The notes below the pieces were generated by a model that was given only the letters and a program-made list of their open reading frames with translations, searched no databases and was not told the DNA's origin. Positions 1 to 9,295 of a stretch of DNA of 64,000 nt are shown here, in pieces (position 1 is the first letter of the stretch; every line of letters begins with the position of its first letter). Both the position numbers and the translations under genes were made by a program. Source of the DNA: Sphingobium yanoikuyae (GTDB lineage Bacteria > Pseudomonadota > Alphaproteobacteria > Sphingomonadales > Sphingomonadaceae); NCBI RefSeq assembly GCF_013001025.1, contig NZ_CP053021.1:3438001-3502000 (forward strand), read 5' to 3'.

Positions 1-1965
1 TTGCTGACGGTGTCGCCCGAAGCCTTCGAAGCGACCAGCGTTGCGCCCGCCAGCACCGTCGCCGCGCCCAGCGACAATATGCTCGCCGCCTTCCTCAACT
101 ATGACATTTCTGCCGAATATGCCGGCAAGGCGCGCCTGGGCGCCTTTGTAGAGGCCGGGCTGTCCGATGACTGGGGCGTGGTGTCGAACAGCATGCTGCT
201 GGGCAACGGCACGGTCTATGGCCGGGCGACCCGGCTGGACAGCTATTATCTGCGTGACGATCCGATCAACCTGACGCGCCTCGTCATCGGCGATGGCGTG
301 ACGGACGCGCGCGACTGGACGCGGCAGATCCGCTTTGGCGGCGTGCGCTTCGGCACCGAGTTCGCCCTGCAGTCAAGCCTCCTGACCTTTCCGACCCCGT
401 CCCTTGCCGGCAGCGCCGCCGTGCCGTCGAACGTGGAGCTGCTGGTGAACGGCACCCAACGCTTCCAGACCGACGTCGGTCAGGGGCCATTTTCCATCAA
501 TCAGGTGCCGCTGGTCACGGGCGCCGGCCAGGTGACGCTGGTCATCCGCGATCCGCTGGGCGTGGAGCGGCGCGTCACGTCGAGCTATTATGTGAGTTCC
601 CGCCTGCTCCGCGCGGGCCTGGCGTCCTGGTCTATGGAGGCAGGAGCCGAACGGCGCGGCTATGGGCTGCGCAGCTTCGGCTATGACAATCCCTTCCTGG
701 CCGGCACCTATCGCCGCGGCCTGACCGACCGGCTGACGATCGAGGGACGGGCCGAAGCCAGCGCCGACGTCACCATGGCCGGCGGCGGCGTCAACATGAT
801 CATCGTTCCGATCGGCGAGATCAGCCTGGCCGCAGCGGGATCGACGAGCCAGGCCGGTGAGGGCCTGTTGTATCGGGCGGCCTTCGCCCGCAACGCGCCG
901 ACCTGGAACGTCGCTCTCAGTTACCAGCGGGCGTCGAACCGCTATCGCGAAATCGGCGTGGAGCGCGACAGCGAACGGATCGTGGAACAGGTGCAGGGCT
1001 CTGCCGGATGGAGCCTGGGCACTATGGGCACGATCGGCGCATCCTATACCAGCCTGACCTATGCCGACAGCCAGTCCGCCCGCGTCCTGTCGGGCAATTA
1101 CAGCCTGTCCCTGCGCGACAAGGCCTTTGTCAGCGCCTACGTGATCCGCAGCCATTTTTCGGAAAGCGGCCATGAAAACAGCATCGGCTTCAACCTGACC
1201 ATCCCCTTCGGCCCGCGCAGCAGCGCCTATCTCCAGGCAGACCGGGGTGGCGTGCGGGCGGAAATGCGCAGCACCCCGCCGCAAAGCGGCGGCTGGGGCT
1301 ATCGGGCGGCGATTTCGACCGGCAGCAATGCGCAGCAACAGGGCGAGATTCTGTGGCGCGGCAATGCGGCGGAGATGGCCGCGCAGGTGGACCGTGCCGG
1401 CGGACAAACCGGCTGGCGTGTCACCGGCCAGGGCGGGCTGTTACTGGCCGATGGCGCGCTGTTCCCGACCCGCCGGGTGGAAAGCGGCTTTGCCGTGGTG
1501 CGCGTGCCCGGCCAGGCCGATGTGCGCATCTATCAGGAAAACCGACTGGTCGCGCGGACCGACGCCCGTGGCATGGCCGTCATTCCCGACCTGCGCCCCT
1601 ATGAAGTCAATCGCCTCAGCATCGCGGCGGCGGACGTGCCGATCGACATCCGGATGCCCAATGACCAGATCAGGGTGGTGCCGCGCTACCGGGGTGCCGT
1701 CAGCGCGCGTTTCGTCGCGGTCCGGGAGCATCCGGCGACATTGCGCATCGTCATGCCGGACGGCGCGCCGGCCGAAATCGGCGCCAGCGTCACCGCGGAA
1801 GATGAAAAATCCTTTGTCGGCAATGATGGTGCCGTCTTCATCCGTAGCCTTCACCCCGGCATGATGCTGACCGTCGATACGGCACACGGCCTCTGCCATG
1901 TTCGGGTCGACGCCGTGCCGGACGAAATGCTACCAGTGATCGGGCCGCTGACATGCGTGCAATAA
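1..1965 (+). CDS. Fimbrial outer-membrane usher protein (5' end outside window)
   Basis: This is the C-terminal 654 residues of a chaperone-usher pathway outer-membrane usher, which threads pilin subunits through the outer membrane. The frame is open to base 1, so the true start and N-terminal domain lie upstream. Visible usher features are a plug-like segment (around residues 150-200, with VELLVNGTQRFQTDVGQGPF and VIRDPLGVERRVTSSYYVS), a long run of beta-barrel strands with alternating aromatic residues, and C-terminal beta domains (VRIYQENRLVARTDARGMAVIPDL). A spore-coat-U pilin follows 11 bases later, the usual arrangement of archaic (Csu-type) pili. The chaperone gene is presumably upstream. 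The family call is firm; the pilus type is inferred. Confidence 0.88.
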   Translation: MLTVSPEAFEATSVAPASTVAAPSDNMLAAFLNYDISAEYAGKARLGAFVEAGLSDDWGVVSNSMLLGNGTVYGRATRLDSYYLRDDPINLTRLVIGDGVTDARDWTRQIRFGGVRFGTEFALQSSLLTFPTPSLAGSAAVPSNVELLVNGTQRFQTDVGQGPFSINQVPLVTGAGQVTLVIRDPLGVERRVTSSYYVSSRLLRAGLASWSMEAGAERRGYGLRSFGYDNPFLAGTYRRGLTDRLTIEGRAEASADVTMAGGGVNMIIVPIGEISLAAAGSTSQAGEGLLYRAAFARNAPTWNVALSYQRASNRYREIGVERDSERIVEQVQGSAGWSLGTMGTIGASYTSLTYADSQSARVLSGNYSLSLRDKAFVSAYVIRSHFSESGHENSIGFNLTIPFGPRSSAYLQADRGGVRAEMRSTPPQSGGWGYRAAISTGSNAQQQGEILWRGNAAEMAAQVDRAGGQTGWRVTGQGGLLLADGALFPTRRVESGFAVVRVPGQADVRIYQENRLVARTDARGMAVIPDLRPYEVNRLSIAAADVPIDIRMPNDQIRVVPRYRGAVSARFVAVREHPATLRIVMPDGAPAEIGASVTAEDEKSFVGNDGAVFIRSLHPGMMLTVDTAHGLCHVRVDAVPDEMLPVIGPLTCVQ

Positions 1966-1976
1966 GGAGGATGAGG

Positions 1977-2471
1977 ATGCGCACTGGCCATGCCCTCTAC
2001 GCCGTTGCGGTCGCGCTGACCGCCCTGTTCATGGCGGCCCCCGCGCAGGCGGCGTGTGATCCCCTGGCCCTTTGCACCTGCACCGTATCGGCAAGCGGCC
2101 TGAGCTTCGGCAATTACAACCCGATCGCCAGCGGGGATAATGATTCATCGGGAACGGTGCGCGTGCGCTGCTCGCTGGTGGTCGCGCTGGGCGGCAGCTA
2201 CACGATCCAGCTGAGCAAGGGGACATCGTCCACCTATGCGCCGCGCGTCCTGACCAGCGGCGGCTCGACGCTCGCCTATAATCTCTACACCAGCAATGCG
2301 CGCAACCAGGTCTGGGGCGATGGGACCGGCGGATCGCAGACGGTGACCAGCAATTTCATCGCACTGCTGAACCTAGACCAGACCACGACCGTCTATGGCC
2401 GTATCCCGGCCGGGCAGAATGTCCCGCCGGGCAGCTATTCGGACACGATACTGGTCACGGTCATCTTCTGA
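1977..2471 (+). CDS. Spore coat U (SCPU) domain pilin
   Basis: A 164-residue secreted protein with a signal peptide (ALYAVAVALTALFMAAPAQA) followed directly by a cysteine-rich mature start (CDPLALCTCTV) and one SCPU domain ending in the typical LVTVIF strand. SCPU proteins are subunits or tip adhesins of archaic chaperone-usher pili. ATG codons occur at 1953, 1971 and 1977. The AAGGAGG ribosome site at 1964-1970 abuts the 1971 codon and lies six bases before 1977, so 1977 is chosen. It follows the usher closely and is its likely substrate. Confidence 0.82.
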   Translation: MRTGHALYAVAVALTALFMAAPAQAACDPLALCTCTVSASGLSFGNYNPIASGDNDSSGTVRVRCSLVVALGGSYTIQLSKGTSSTYAPRVLTSGGSTLAYNLYTSNARNQVWGDGTGGSQTVTSNFIALLNLDQTTTVYGRIPAGQNVPPGSYSDTILVTVIF

Positions 2472-2492
2472 TCAGGCGTCTCTGAACAGCGC

Positions 2493-3437
2493 CTATTCAT
2501 TGGCTGCCAGGGAATAACCATGGCAGGTCTGCGCGTCGAACTGGATGGTCGTGATGCAATCGCGGCCGCGCTGCTTGCTGGCGTAAAGCTGGCGATCGGC
2601 TTCCGCCATCCACAGTTCGGCGGGCAGGTCGGCATGGCAGCGGGCACTGGCGACGCCGATGCTGACGGTGATGAAGGGGCTGACCTGCGACTGGGCATGG
2701 GGAATGTTGAGCGACTGGATCTGCAGCCGGATTTCCTGCGCGACCAGTTCAGCCCCCTGGGGGTCCGCGCCGGGCAGGATGCAGGCAAACTCCTCGCCGC
2801 CATAGCGCGCCGGCAGGTCGGTCGCGCGCTTGACCGCGCGGGTCAGTGCGGCACCGACCATCGCGATGCAGCGATCCCCGGCGGGATGTCCATAGGTGTC
2901 GTTGAACTGCTTGAAGAAATCGATGTCGAGCATGATGACCGACATCCATTCCCCGGTCCGGGTCAGGCGCGCGCTTTCCGCCTGCAGCGACCGTTCCATG
3001 TGGCGACGATTGCTCAAGCCCGTCAGCGCATCGGTGACGGCCAGCGTCGCGAGCTGATCGCGCAGGCGCTTGAGTTCGACATGGTTGCCCACCCGCGCGC
3101 GCAATATCGCCGGCTGGATGGGCTTGGTCACATAGTCGATCGCGCCCAGCGACAGGCCGCGCATCTCATCCTCCGTATCGCCAAGCCCGGTGGTGAAGAT
3201 GATCGGTATGTCGACCAGCATGATGTCCGCCTTGATCTGGCGACAGACTTCGAACCCGTCGATGCCCGGCATCAGCACATCCAGCAGGATCAGGTCGGGC
3301 TGCACCGTGCGCGCAATGTCCAGCGCCTGCCGGCCCGACGTGGCGAAGCAGATCTCATAATCATCCTCCAGCACGGCGTTCATGATTTCGATGTTCGAAA
3401 TCTCGTCATCGACGATCAGGATGGTGGCCTTGCTCAT
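2493..3437 (-). CDS. Response regulator with GGDEF diguanylate cyclase domain
   Basis: A 314-residue PleD/WspR-like protein. The receiver domain occupies residues 1-125 with the phosphoacceptor Asp53 in [10 protein letters not shown]. The GGDEF domain follows, with GGEEF at 213-217, so it should make cyclic di-GMP from two GTP. An inhibitory I-site RATD (204-207) sits the canonical five residues before it, so product feedback is expected. Its ATG overlaps the stop of the upstream hybrid kinase by ATGA, indicating translational coupling and making that kinase the likely phosphodonor. The product would link the membrane sensor to surface attachment, plausible beside a pilus locus. Confidence 0.93.
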   Translation of the reverse strand: MSKATILIVDDEISNIEIMNAVLEDDYEICFATSGRQALDIARTVQPDLILLDVLMPGIDGFEVCRQIKADIMLVDIPIIFTTGLGDTEDEMRGLSLGAIDYVTKPIQPAILRARVGNHVELKRLRDQLATLAVTDALTGLSNRRHMERSLQAESARLTRTGEWMSVIMLDIDFFKQFNDTYGHPAGDRCIAMVGAALTRAVKRATDLPARYGGEEFACILPGADPQGAELVAQEIRLQIQSLNIPHAQSQVSPFITVSIGVASARCHADLPAELWMAEADRQLYASKQRGRDCITTIQFDAQTCHGYSLAANE

Positions 3438-6277
3438 GATGTCGCTCCTGCCGGATCGATCGACCGGCCTGCTGTGCCCGCGCCCGGCGCATCGGCATCG
3501 ATCAGCGCGAGGGCGGTTTCATAATCCAGTTGCTCCAGCGCCCGCTGAACCGGATGGCCCGCGCGCTGATCGGCCGTCAGCCCCATCGCCTGGGCCAGCC
3601 GCTCGAACCCGGCGCGGGCGCTCAGGCTCCGGCGCGCGAGCAGCCCGCGCAATTCGGTGCGCGCCTGTTCGATCGCGCCATCATCCTGGACGGTGACGAT
3701 CGCGACGTCCGATGCCTCTGCGCCCCCCGTCAGGCTGCGCGCGGCGGTAATGGCCGGTGCTATCGCTACCTCCAGATCAACGATCGCGGCCAGCGCCGGC
3801 CCGGTTTCGCCCGCCGCCAGCATCCGTTCGATGTCCGACGCGATCTGCTGGACATCAGCCAGTTCGAGCGAACCCGCGACTCCCTTCAGGCTATGGGCCA
3901 GGCGGCGTGCATCGGGCAGCAACCCTGCCGCCAAATGCGCCCGCAAATCCCGGCCGACATGGTCATAGCTGTCACCGAAGGTGACGATCAGCTTGCGCAG
4001 CAGTCCGGTCTTGCCATTGACCCGCGCCAGTGCGGCGGGCAGGTCGAAGGGCGGCAGCCGATCGGGCAGCGACGAACTGGCGACCGGCGGTGCCACTGCC
4101 GGCGCCACTTGTGTGGTCACTCGCCCCGCCTTCAGCCAGCGATCCAGCACCCTGACCAGCACCGGCGGCTCGACCGGCTTGGCGATATGATCGTTCATGC
4201 CCGCGGCCTTGCAGCGCTGCTTTTCCTCCTCATAGGCATGGGCCGTCATGGCGATGATCGGCAGATCCTCGGCGCTCCACTGTTCGCGGATGATCCGGGT
4301 CGCGCTGATGCCATCCATTTCGGGCATCTGCACGTCCATCAGCACGGCGGCATAACCCGCCCCCTTCTCGCGCACCATGTCGCAGGCGATGCGGCCATTT
4401 TCCGCGAAATCCACCTTCAACCCGGCATCGTCCAGCAGTTCGGCCGCAATCTCGCGGTTGATCTCATTATCCTCGACCAGCAGCACGCGCAGCCCGCGCA
4501 GCGCTTCGGCCACCATCGGCAAAGCGGGCGTGGCCGGCGCGGCGACATGGACGACGGGCGCATGTTCCTCGGCGAAAATCTCGGTGATCGTATCCAGCAA
4601 TATCTTGGGCACGACCGGCTTGGTCAGGAAGGCGGCAACCTTGTCGGTATCGACGCCCTGCAACAGATCGTCGGCGCCATAGGCGGTGATGATGAGCGCC
4701 TTAGGCTGGGGATGGCGCAGCGCCCTGGCGCGCAGCGCATCGACCGTCTCCATCCCGTCCAGGCCGGGCATCTTCCAGTCGAGCAGGGCCAGGTCATAGG
4801 GCTCGCCCCGTTCGTCGGCATGTTCGATCGCGGCGATCGCCTCGCCACCCGACGCCACCAGATCCACCGCCATGCCCCAGCCGGCAAAGACGTCATGGAT
4901 GATCTGGCGCGACGCCGGATTGTCGTCGGCGGCCAGCACGCGCAGCCGGCGGACATGCGCCGACATCGGCATTTCCAGCCCCATCGCCCGGTCGTCCGCA
5001 TCCATCAGCATGTGGCAGATGAAGCTGCTACCTTCGCCGGGTGCGCTCTCGACCGCGATGTCGCCGCCCATCTGCTCGACGATCTGGCGACAGATGGCAA
5101 GGCCAAGGCCGGTGCCACCGAACCGCCGCGTGGTCGAACTGTCCGCCTGGGTGAAGGAATGGAACAGCGATTTCTGCTGCTCGGGCGTCATGCCGATGCC
5201 GGTGTCGCGCACCGTCAGCTTCAGCCGCACCCGGCCATTCTGCTCGGTCGCCGACAGGCCGATGGTGACGGTGCCTTCCTCGGAAAATTTGACGGCATTG
5301 CTCATCAGGTTGAGCACCACCTGGCAGAAGCGCATTTCGTCGCCGATCAGCCGCTCGGGCACATCGGCATCGACCCGCGAGACGACCCTGACCTGCTTCG
5401 CCTCGGCATTGGCCGCGACCAGCTGGATCTGGTTCTCGATCGCGCTGCGCAGGGTGAAGGGATGCGCCTCCAACGTCAGCTTGCCCGCTTCATTCTTCGA
5501 GAAATCGAGGATGTCGTTGATCAGCCGCAGCAACGATACGCCGGCCTGGTTGATCTTGCCGATATAATCCTGCTGCTTGGGGTCGAGGTCGGTCCGGGCG
5601 ACCAGATGGCAGAAACCCAATATGGCGTTCATCGGCGTGCGGATTTCATGGCTCATATTGGCCAGGAACAGGCTCTTCGCGCGATTGGCCTCCTCCGCCT
5701 CGCGGGTCCGCGCCTCCAGCGCCTGGTTCTTGGCCAATATCTCCTCGCCCATCTTCTGGTTGCGCTGGAAACTCTCGACCAGCTTGTCGCTCAGCCAGAC
5801 CAGCACCGCCGTCTGGAAGGCGACGATGCCGGCATGCAGCAGCACCCGTTCCAGATTGCCCTGCCCCGGAAACACCGCATAGGGCAGAAGATAGAGCAGC
5901 AGCAGATGATGCAGCGCCGTCGCCGTCGCCGCCGCCAGGATGGCGCGCTTGTCGCACCAGGCGATGGTCAGCGCCAGCATGGCGAAGAAATACATGTGCA
6001 TGTCCATCTGCCAGGCATGGCCGCGCAGCAGGAACAGCAGGATCGCCGGCTCGCCCATCAGTGCGACGGCGGACAGATAACGGGTTGCAGGGGCGATCCC
6101 CTGGCGCCACCAGGTCAGATGATAGGCCCCCGCCAGCAATGTGCCGCCCAGCGCCGCCGCGATCGGCGAATGGCCCGTGAGCAGGGCCACCGTCGCCAGC
6201 AACGGCACATGCGCCCAGAAGAGCGGCACGAGGAAGCGACCGAAATGGAAACGCAGCTTGTCCAGCTCGATAATCAT
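3434..6277 (-). CDS. Membrane hybrid histidine kinase (HisKA-HATPase-REC-REC-HPt)
   Basis: A 947-residue three-part hybrid kinase. Residues 1-170 hold about six hydrophobic helices, then a coiled linker, then HisKA with phospho-His210 in SHEIRTPMN, and HATPase_c (DTGIGM; GGTGLGL). Two receiver domains follow ([11 protein letters not shown] and [12 protein letters not shown]), then an HPt domain with AHSLKG. This is a complete internal phosphorelay. The start at 6277 is chosen because its ATG overlaps the TGA of the small membrane gene upstream (ATGA, 6274-6277); an ATG 33 bases further upstream has no support. Its stop overlaps the cyclase gene. No sensory domain is recognisable beyond the membrane bundle, so the signal is unknown. 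Confidence 0.93.
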   Translation of the reverse strand: MIIELDKLRFHFGRFLVPLFWAHVPLLATVALLTGHSPIAAALGGTLLAGAYHLTWWRQGIAPATRYLSAVALMGEPAILLFLLRGHAWQMDMHMYFFAMLALTIAWCDKRAILAAATATALHHLLLLYLLPYAVFPGQGNLERVLLHAGIVAFQTAVLVWLSDKLVESFQRNQKMGEEILAKNQALEARTREAEEANRAKSLFLANMSHEIRTPMNAILGFCHLVARTDLDPKQQDYIGKINQAGVSLLRLINDILDFSKNEAGKLTLEAHPFTLRSAIENQIQLVAANAEAKQVRVVSRVDADVPERLIGDEMRFCQVVLNLMSNAVKFSEEGTVTIGLSATEQNGRVRLKLTVRDTGIGMTPEQQKSLFHSFTQADSSTTRRFGGTGLGLAICRQIVEQMGGDIAVESAPGEGSSFICHMLMDADDRAMGLEMPMSAHVRRLRVLAADDNPASRQIIHDVFAGWGMAVDLVASGGEAIAAIEHADERGEPYDLALLDWKMPGLDGMETVDALRARALRHPQPKALIITAYGADDLLQGVDTDKVAAFLTKPVVPKILLDTITEIFAEEHAPVVHVAAPATPALPMVAEALRGLRVLLVEDNEINREIAAELLDDAGLKVDFAENGRIACDMVREKGAGYAAVLMDVQMPEMDGISATRIIREQWSAEDLPIIAMTAHAYEEEKQRCKAAGMNDHIAKPVEPPVLVRVLDRWLKAGRVTTQVAPAVAPPVASSSLPDRLPPFDLPAALARVNGKTGLLRKLIVTFGDSYDHVGRDLRAHLAAGLLPDARRLAHSLKGVAGSLELADVQQIASDIERMLAAGETGPALAAIVDLEVAIAPAITAARSLTGGAEASDVAIVTVQDDGAIEQARTELRGLLARRSLSARAGFERLAQAMGLTADQRAGHPVQRALEQLDYETALALIDADAPGAGTAGRSIDPAGATS

Positions 6278-6594
6278 GATGCCTGCCCCCCCGGCAATGG
6301 TTCGCCGCATTCGATCCGCGACGGCGTCGCGATCACGCCCCAGGCCCCCGCCCTGCGCAACGCCGCCGCGAAATCCGGCCGGTTCGACCCGGCAATGATG
6401 ATGTTGGACAGGCGTCCCATGCCAACCAGCCCCCCGTCGGCCGCCCGCACCAGGTTGATCGCCTCGGCCCGCGACGCGCCCCAGGGCGCGATCACCAGAT
6501 AGCGTCCCGAGCCGCTGCCGCTCATGATCCAGGCGGCGGCCAGCCCGACCAGCCCCGCCAGCAACAGCAAAGCCGCAGGCAAATAGGCGGACAT
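6274..6594 (-). CDS. Small single-pass membrane protein upstream of hybrid kinase
   Basis: A 106-residue unrecognised protein. It starts [24 protein letters not shown], one N-terminal membrane helix (about residues 4-24), followed by a soluble part of about 80 residues containing [24 protein letters not shown] and an [20 protein letters not shown] segment. It overlaps the hybrid kinase start by ATGA, so it is probably the first gene of the signalling operon and may anchor or tune the kinase. No conserved catalytic motif is visible. The open frame extends further upstream, but the hydrophobic start at 6594 fits best. Confidence 0.6.
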   Translation of the reverse strand: MSAYLPAALLLLAGLVGLAAAWIMSGSGSGRYLVIAPWGASRAEAINLVRAADGGLVGMGRLSNIIIAGSNRPDFAAALRRAGAWGVIATPSRIECGEPLPGGQAS

Positions 6595-7107
6595 GGCGCA
6601 GGACGCGTCCATGCTGCCCGCGCGCGCGGGACGGTTCAAACCCTTGAGCAACCCTGCCTCATCCATCGCATTATTAGGCCATGGAAGCATTTTACAATGG
6701 TTAAGAGGCCTTTGCCTGTTCTGTTCGCAAAATGATCGCCTGCCTTTCTCGACATGGCCAATATTTACATATGAAATTACAGAAAACGGGCTTGGATTGG
6801 CGGCGCAATTTACAAGTTATACGTCAATCGCGCGCTCTTTTCTGCAATTCCGGCATCGGCTTGCCCGGCTCGCCCGAACATGGCATCTGCGCCGGCCGAA
6901 CCCATATTTTTGCCGGACGAGCCCCTGTCTATGGTCGTGCGCAACGCTGCGCCCGGCCCTTGGAGGCGCTTCTCCGGCATCGTCGAGGACAATGCGCCAG
7001 CCTGCCCGTCATCCGTCCCTGTCCGACCATCAGCGCACCGGCGATGACTCCATCGCCGCGACCGCACCCGATCGCGCGTCCCGCCTGGCGGCGCATGGTG
7101 TCGCCTG
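6595..7107. other. 513-base divergent intergenic region, locally AT-rich
   Basis: This lies between the signalling operon (leftward) and jetA (rightward). About 6680-6850 is clearly richer in A and T than the surrounding DNA (runs such as CAATATTTACATATG and AATTTACAAGTTATACG), which fits promoters in both directions. A frame covering most of it on the plus strand has no recognisable protein character. No convincing -35/-10 pair, repeat or RNA gene was identified. Confidence 0.5.
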
Positions 7108-8637
7108 ATGCTGTTCGGCCAGCTCCATTCCGATATCTTCGCGCTGTTCGCCGGGTCGAACCGCTTTCTCTACGAGCGCGTGCTGATCGGCCTCTATGAG
7201 GGCTTCTACCGTTCCGACCTGCATTTCCCGACCCAGGGTGAGGTCGTCCAGCTGATCTATACGCTGCTGGGCGACAATGCGGAGCTGTGGCGCGAGGATG
7301 AAAGCCCGGTGGTGCTGGACAAGCTGGCCGCGCGGCCGGGCCGCCGCGTGCGCCGGCGCAAGCTGGAAGCCGCCGACGCGCAGGCGACCAGCGCGGCGAT
7401 GATGCGCGCCCGGCATATCTACAACCGGCTTCAGGCTACCGGCTGGATCGAGGAAAGCCGCTATGGCCTGAAGGTCACGGTCGACATGCCCGCCGGCGCC
7501 ATGCGCCTGGCCGAATTTCTCTGCAGCCTGCGCGAAGGCCTGTCCGACCAGCTTGGCGGCCTTGTCATCCAGGTGAAGAACGAGCTGGAAGCGCTGCAGC
7601 GCAATGCACGGGAAAATGCGCCCGGCCTGCACAAGGCGGCGCGCGATGCCGCCAGCTTCGGCCGCTATCTGCGCAGCGTGCTGAGCGCGCTGCGCGACAT
7701 CGACAAGCGGGTGGTGGAAAGCGACAGCGTCGGCCGCCGGCTGCGCCATTATTTCGAGGATTTCGTCGAGAAGCTGTTGCTGCAGGATTATGCGGCCATC
7801 TCGACCACCTCCCACCCCTATCGCTTCCGCCATCGCATCTTCACCGCGCTCGACGCGATCGAGGATTCGATCGCCGACGTCGCCGCCATCGCCGAAGCCT
7901 ATCATGAGGCCCGGCTGGCGCCCGATCCGTCCGCCGCCCGCGATCTGGTCTATGACGACCTGCACAAGGTGCGGCGCGTGTTCGACCAGATAGAGGAGGC
8001 TTTCGAGCGCATCCAGCAGCATCGCAGCCGGCTGGAGACGCGGCTGCGCAACACCGTTCGCTATGCCGGACGCCGCGGCAACAGCTTACTCCAGCGCAGC
8101 GAGCCGATGCTGCTGCAACTCGACAGGCTGCTCGCGCGCACGGATGGGCAGGATATGGCGCCGTCCATGTCCGGCCTGCTGGAGCCGCGCCGGTCCTACT
8201 GGTCCCCCGCCCTGCTCGCCCGGCCGCGCACCTATCGTTCGACGGTTTCGGGCGGCCTGCTGGTCCTGCCGCCGCCCGATCCCCTGCGCGAATGGCGCAA
8301 GCGGCTGGACCGGGACTATCTGGCCCGCCTTGCCGTCACGCCCGAACAGGTCAGCCGCTTCCTCGAACGGCGCGTGGCGCCCTTCGGATCGGGCGAGGCC
8401 AGCAGCTTCGCGATCGAGACGGTCGATGATTTCCTCACGCTCGAAGCCCTGCGCCTGTCCGTGCTGGCCGCCGATGCCGACGGCCGGGGCAATGCCATCG
8501 CCAACCATCTGGCGCCCCATTTCCGCTTCTCGGTCGATACCGGATCGACCATCGACAATGACTGGCTGCACTGCGCGGGCTTCACCGTCTCGCGCATCGG
8601 CGATGCCGTGACCCCAGAGATACAAGATGCTCAGTGA
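7108..8637 (+). CDS. jetA: Wadjet/Mks condensin kleisin-like subunit JetA (MksF-type)
   Basis: A 509-residue protein that opens MLFGQLHSDIFALFAGSNRF and continues with a helix-rich winged-helix-like N-terminal region (to about 150), typical of the JetA (DUF5716) family. A helical middle region (FEDFVEKLLLQDYAAI) and a C-terminal domain follow. In Wadjet and MksBEF complexes this protein is the kleisin that bridges the SMC heads. It overlaps jetB by 11 bases and is the first gene of a three-gene operon. The family call rests on sequence character plus gene order jetA-jetB-jetC. The start at 7108 has no strong ribosome site, but the N-terminus matches the family. Whether it belongs to Wadjet or to a nuclease-less Mks condensin is open, because jetD is absent. 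Confidence 0.82.
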   Translation: MLFGQLHSDIFALFAGSNRFLYERVLIGLYEGFYRSDLHFPTQGEVVQLIYTLLGDNAELWREDESPVVLDKLAARPGRRVRRRKLEAADAQATSAAMMRARHIYNRLQATGWIEESRYGLKVTVDMPAGAMRLAEFLCSLREGLSDQLGGLVIQVKNELEALQRNARENAPGLHKAARDAASFGRYLRSVLSALRDIDKRVVESDSVGRRLRHYFEDFVEKLLLQDYAAISTTSHPYRFRHRIFTALDAIEDSIADVAAIAEAYHEARLAPDPSAARDLVYDDLHKVRRVFDQIEEAFERIQQHRSRLETRLRNTVRYAGRRGNSLLQRSEPMLLQLDRLLARTDGQDMAPSMSGLLEPRRSYWSPALLARPRTYRSTVSGGLLVLPPPDPLREWRKRLDRDYLARLAVTPEQVSRFLERRVAPFGSGEASSFAIETVDDFLTLEALRLSVLAADADGRGNAIANHLAPHFRFSVDTGSTIDNDWLHCAGFTVSRIGDAVTPEIQDAQ

Positions 8638-9295
8638 ATTTCAGACCCTGGAGGCGCGCGATCCGCGCCGGATGCACCGCGTGACCCAGGCGATCAGCCA
8701 ACTGCTGCGCCATCAGTTCCTGCATGTGCAGGATCGCGGCTCATCGGCGCTGCTCGAAGTCCTGCTCCGCCCCGATGTCGAGCGACTGGTGGCGGATTAT
8801 TTCGAAGTCGCCGGCTACCGGCTGGTGGTGCGCGAAAGCGAGGGCTGGGCCGGCATCCTGCCCGACACCGAACAGATCGGCCATCCGCGCATGCGGATCG
8901 ACGAGACGCTGGTGCTGCTGCTGTTCCGCCGATTGTGGGAAGAAGGCATCCAGGAAGGCGATGTCGAACGCTATGGCAGCGTGATGGTGACGCTCAACGC
9001 CGCCTATGACGCCTATCAGGACATGGTCGCCCGTGCCCGCCGCGCGACGCTGGGCATCAACGAGTTCAAGGCACTGGTCACCGCGCTCGACCGCCGGGCG
9101 ATCATCCATATGGGCGACATCGACGAAGAGCTGGAGGACATGCCGATCACCATCCGCGCGCTGATCGCCACCGTCGCGGGCGAGGAGTTCATGGCCCATC
9201 TCGAACAGTTACTGGCCGGCGGCGACTATCATGAAAGCGAGACGGAGGAGCCCGTCATCGACCTGGATGACGCCGACGAGGAGGAGGTCGCATGA
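8627..9295 (+). CDS. jetB: Wadjet/Mks condensin KITE subunit JetB (DUF4194, MksE-type)
   Basis: A 222-residue DUF4194 protein. The central region VVRESEGWAGILPD followed by RMRIDETLVLLLFRRLWEE is characteristic of JetB/MksE winged-helix (KITE) subunits, which dimerise and bind the kleisin. The C-terminus is strongly acidic (ESETEEPVIDLDDADEEEVA), as is common in this family. The gene overlaps jetA upstream, and its stop overlaps the jetC start (ATGATG), so the three proteins are translationally coupled, consistent with one complex. Confidence 0.86.
   Translation: MLSEFQTLEARDPRRMHRVTQAISQLLRHQFLHVQDRGSSALLEVLLRPDVERLVADYFEVAGYRLVVRESEGWAGILPDTEQIGHPRMRIDETLVLLLFRRLWEEGIQEGDVERYGSVMVTLNAAYDAYQDMVARARRATLGINEFKALVTALDRRAIIHMGDIDEELEDMPITIRALIATVAGEEFMAHLEQLLAGGDYHESETEEPVIDLDDADEEEVA

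Noticed and set aside
3530..6502. 990-codon open frame on the plus strand opposite the hybrid kinase
   Set aside because: It is antisense to a gene with all kinase, receiver and HPt motifs; its translation is rich in Arg, His, Gln and Ala with no domain, as expected from high-GC shadow frames.
6593..7108. 171-codon frame ending in an ATGA-like overlap with jetA, which could suggest a fourth operon gene
   Set aside because: The translation has no hydrophobic or conserved pattern, contains rare-codon AT-rich segments, and lies over the divergent promoter region.
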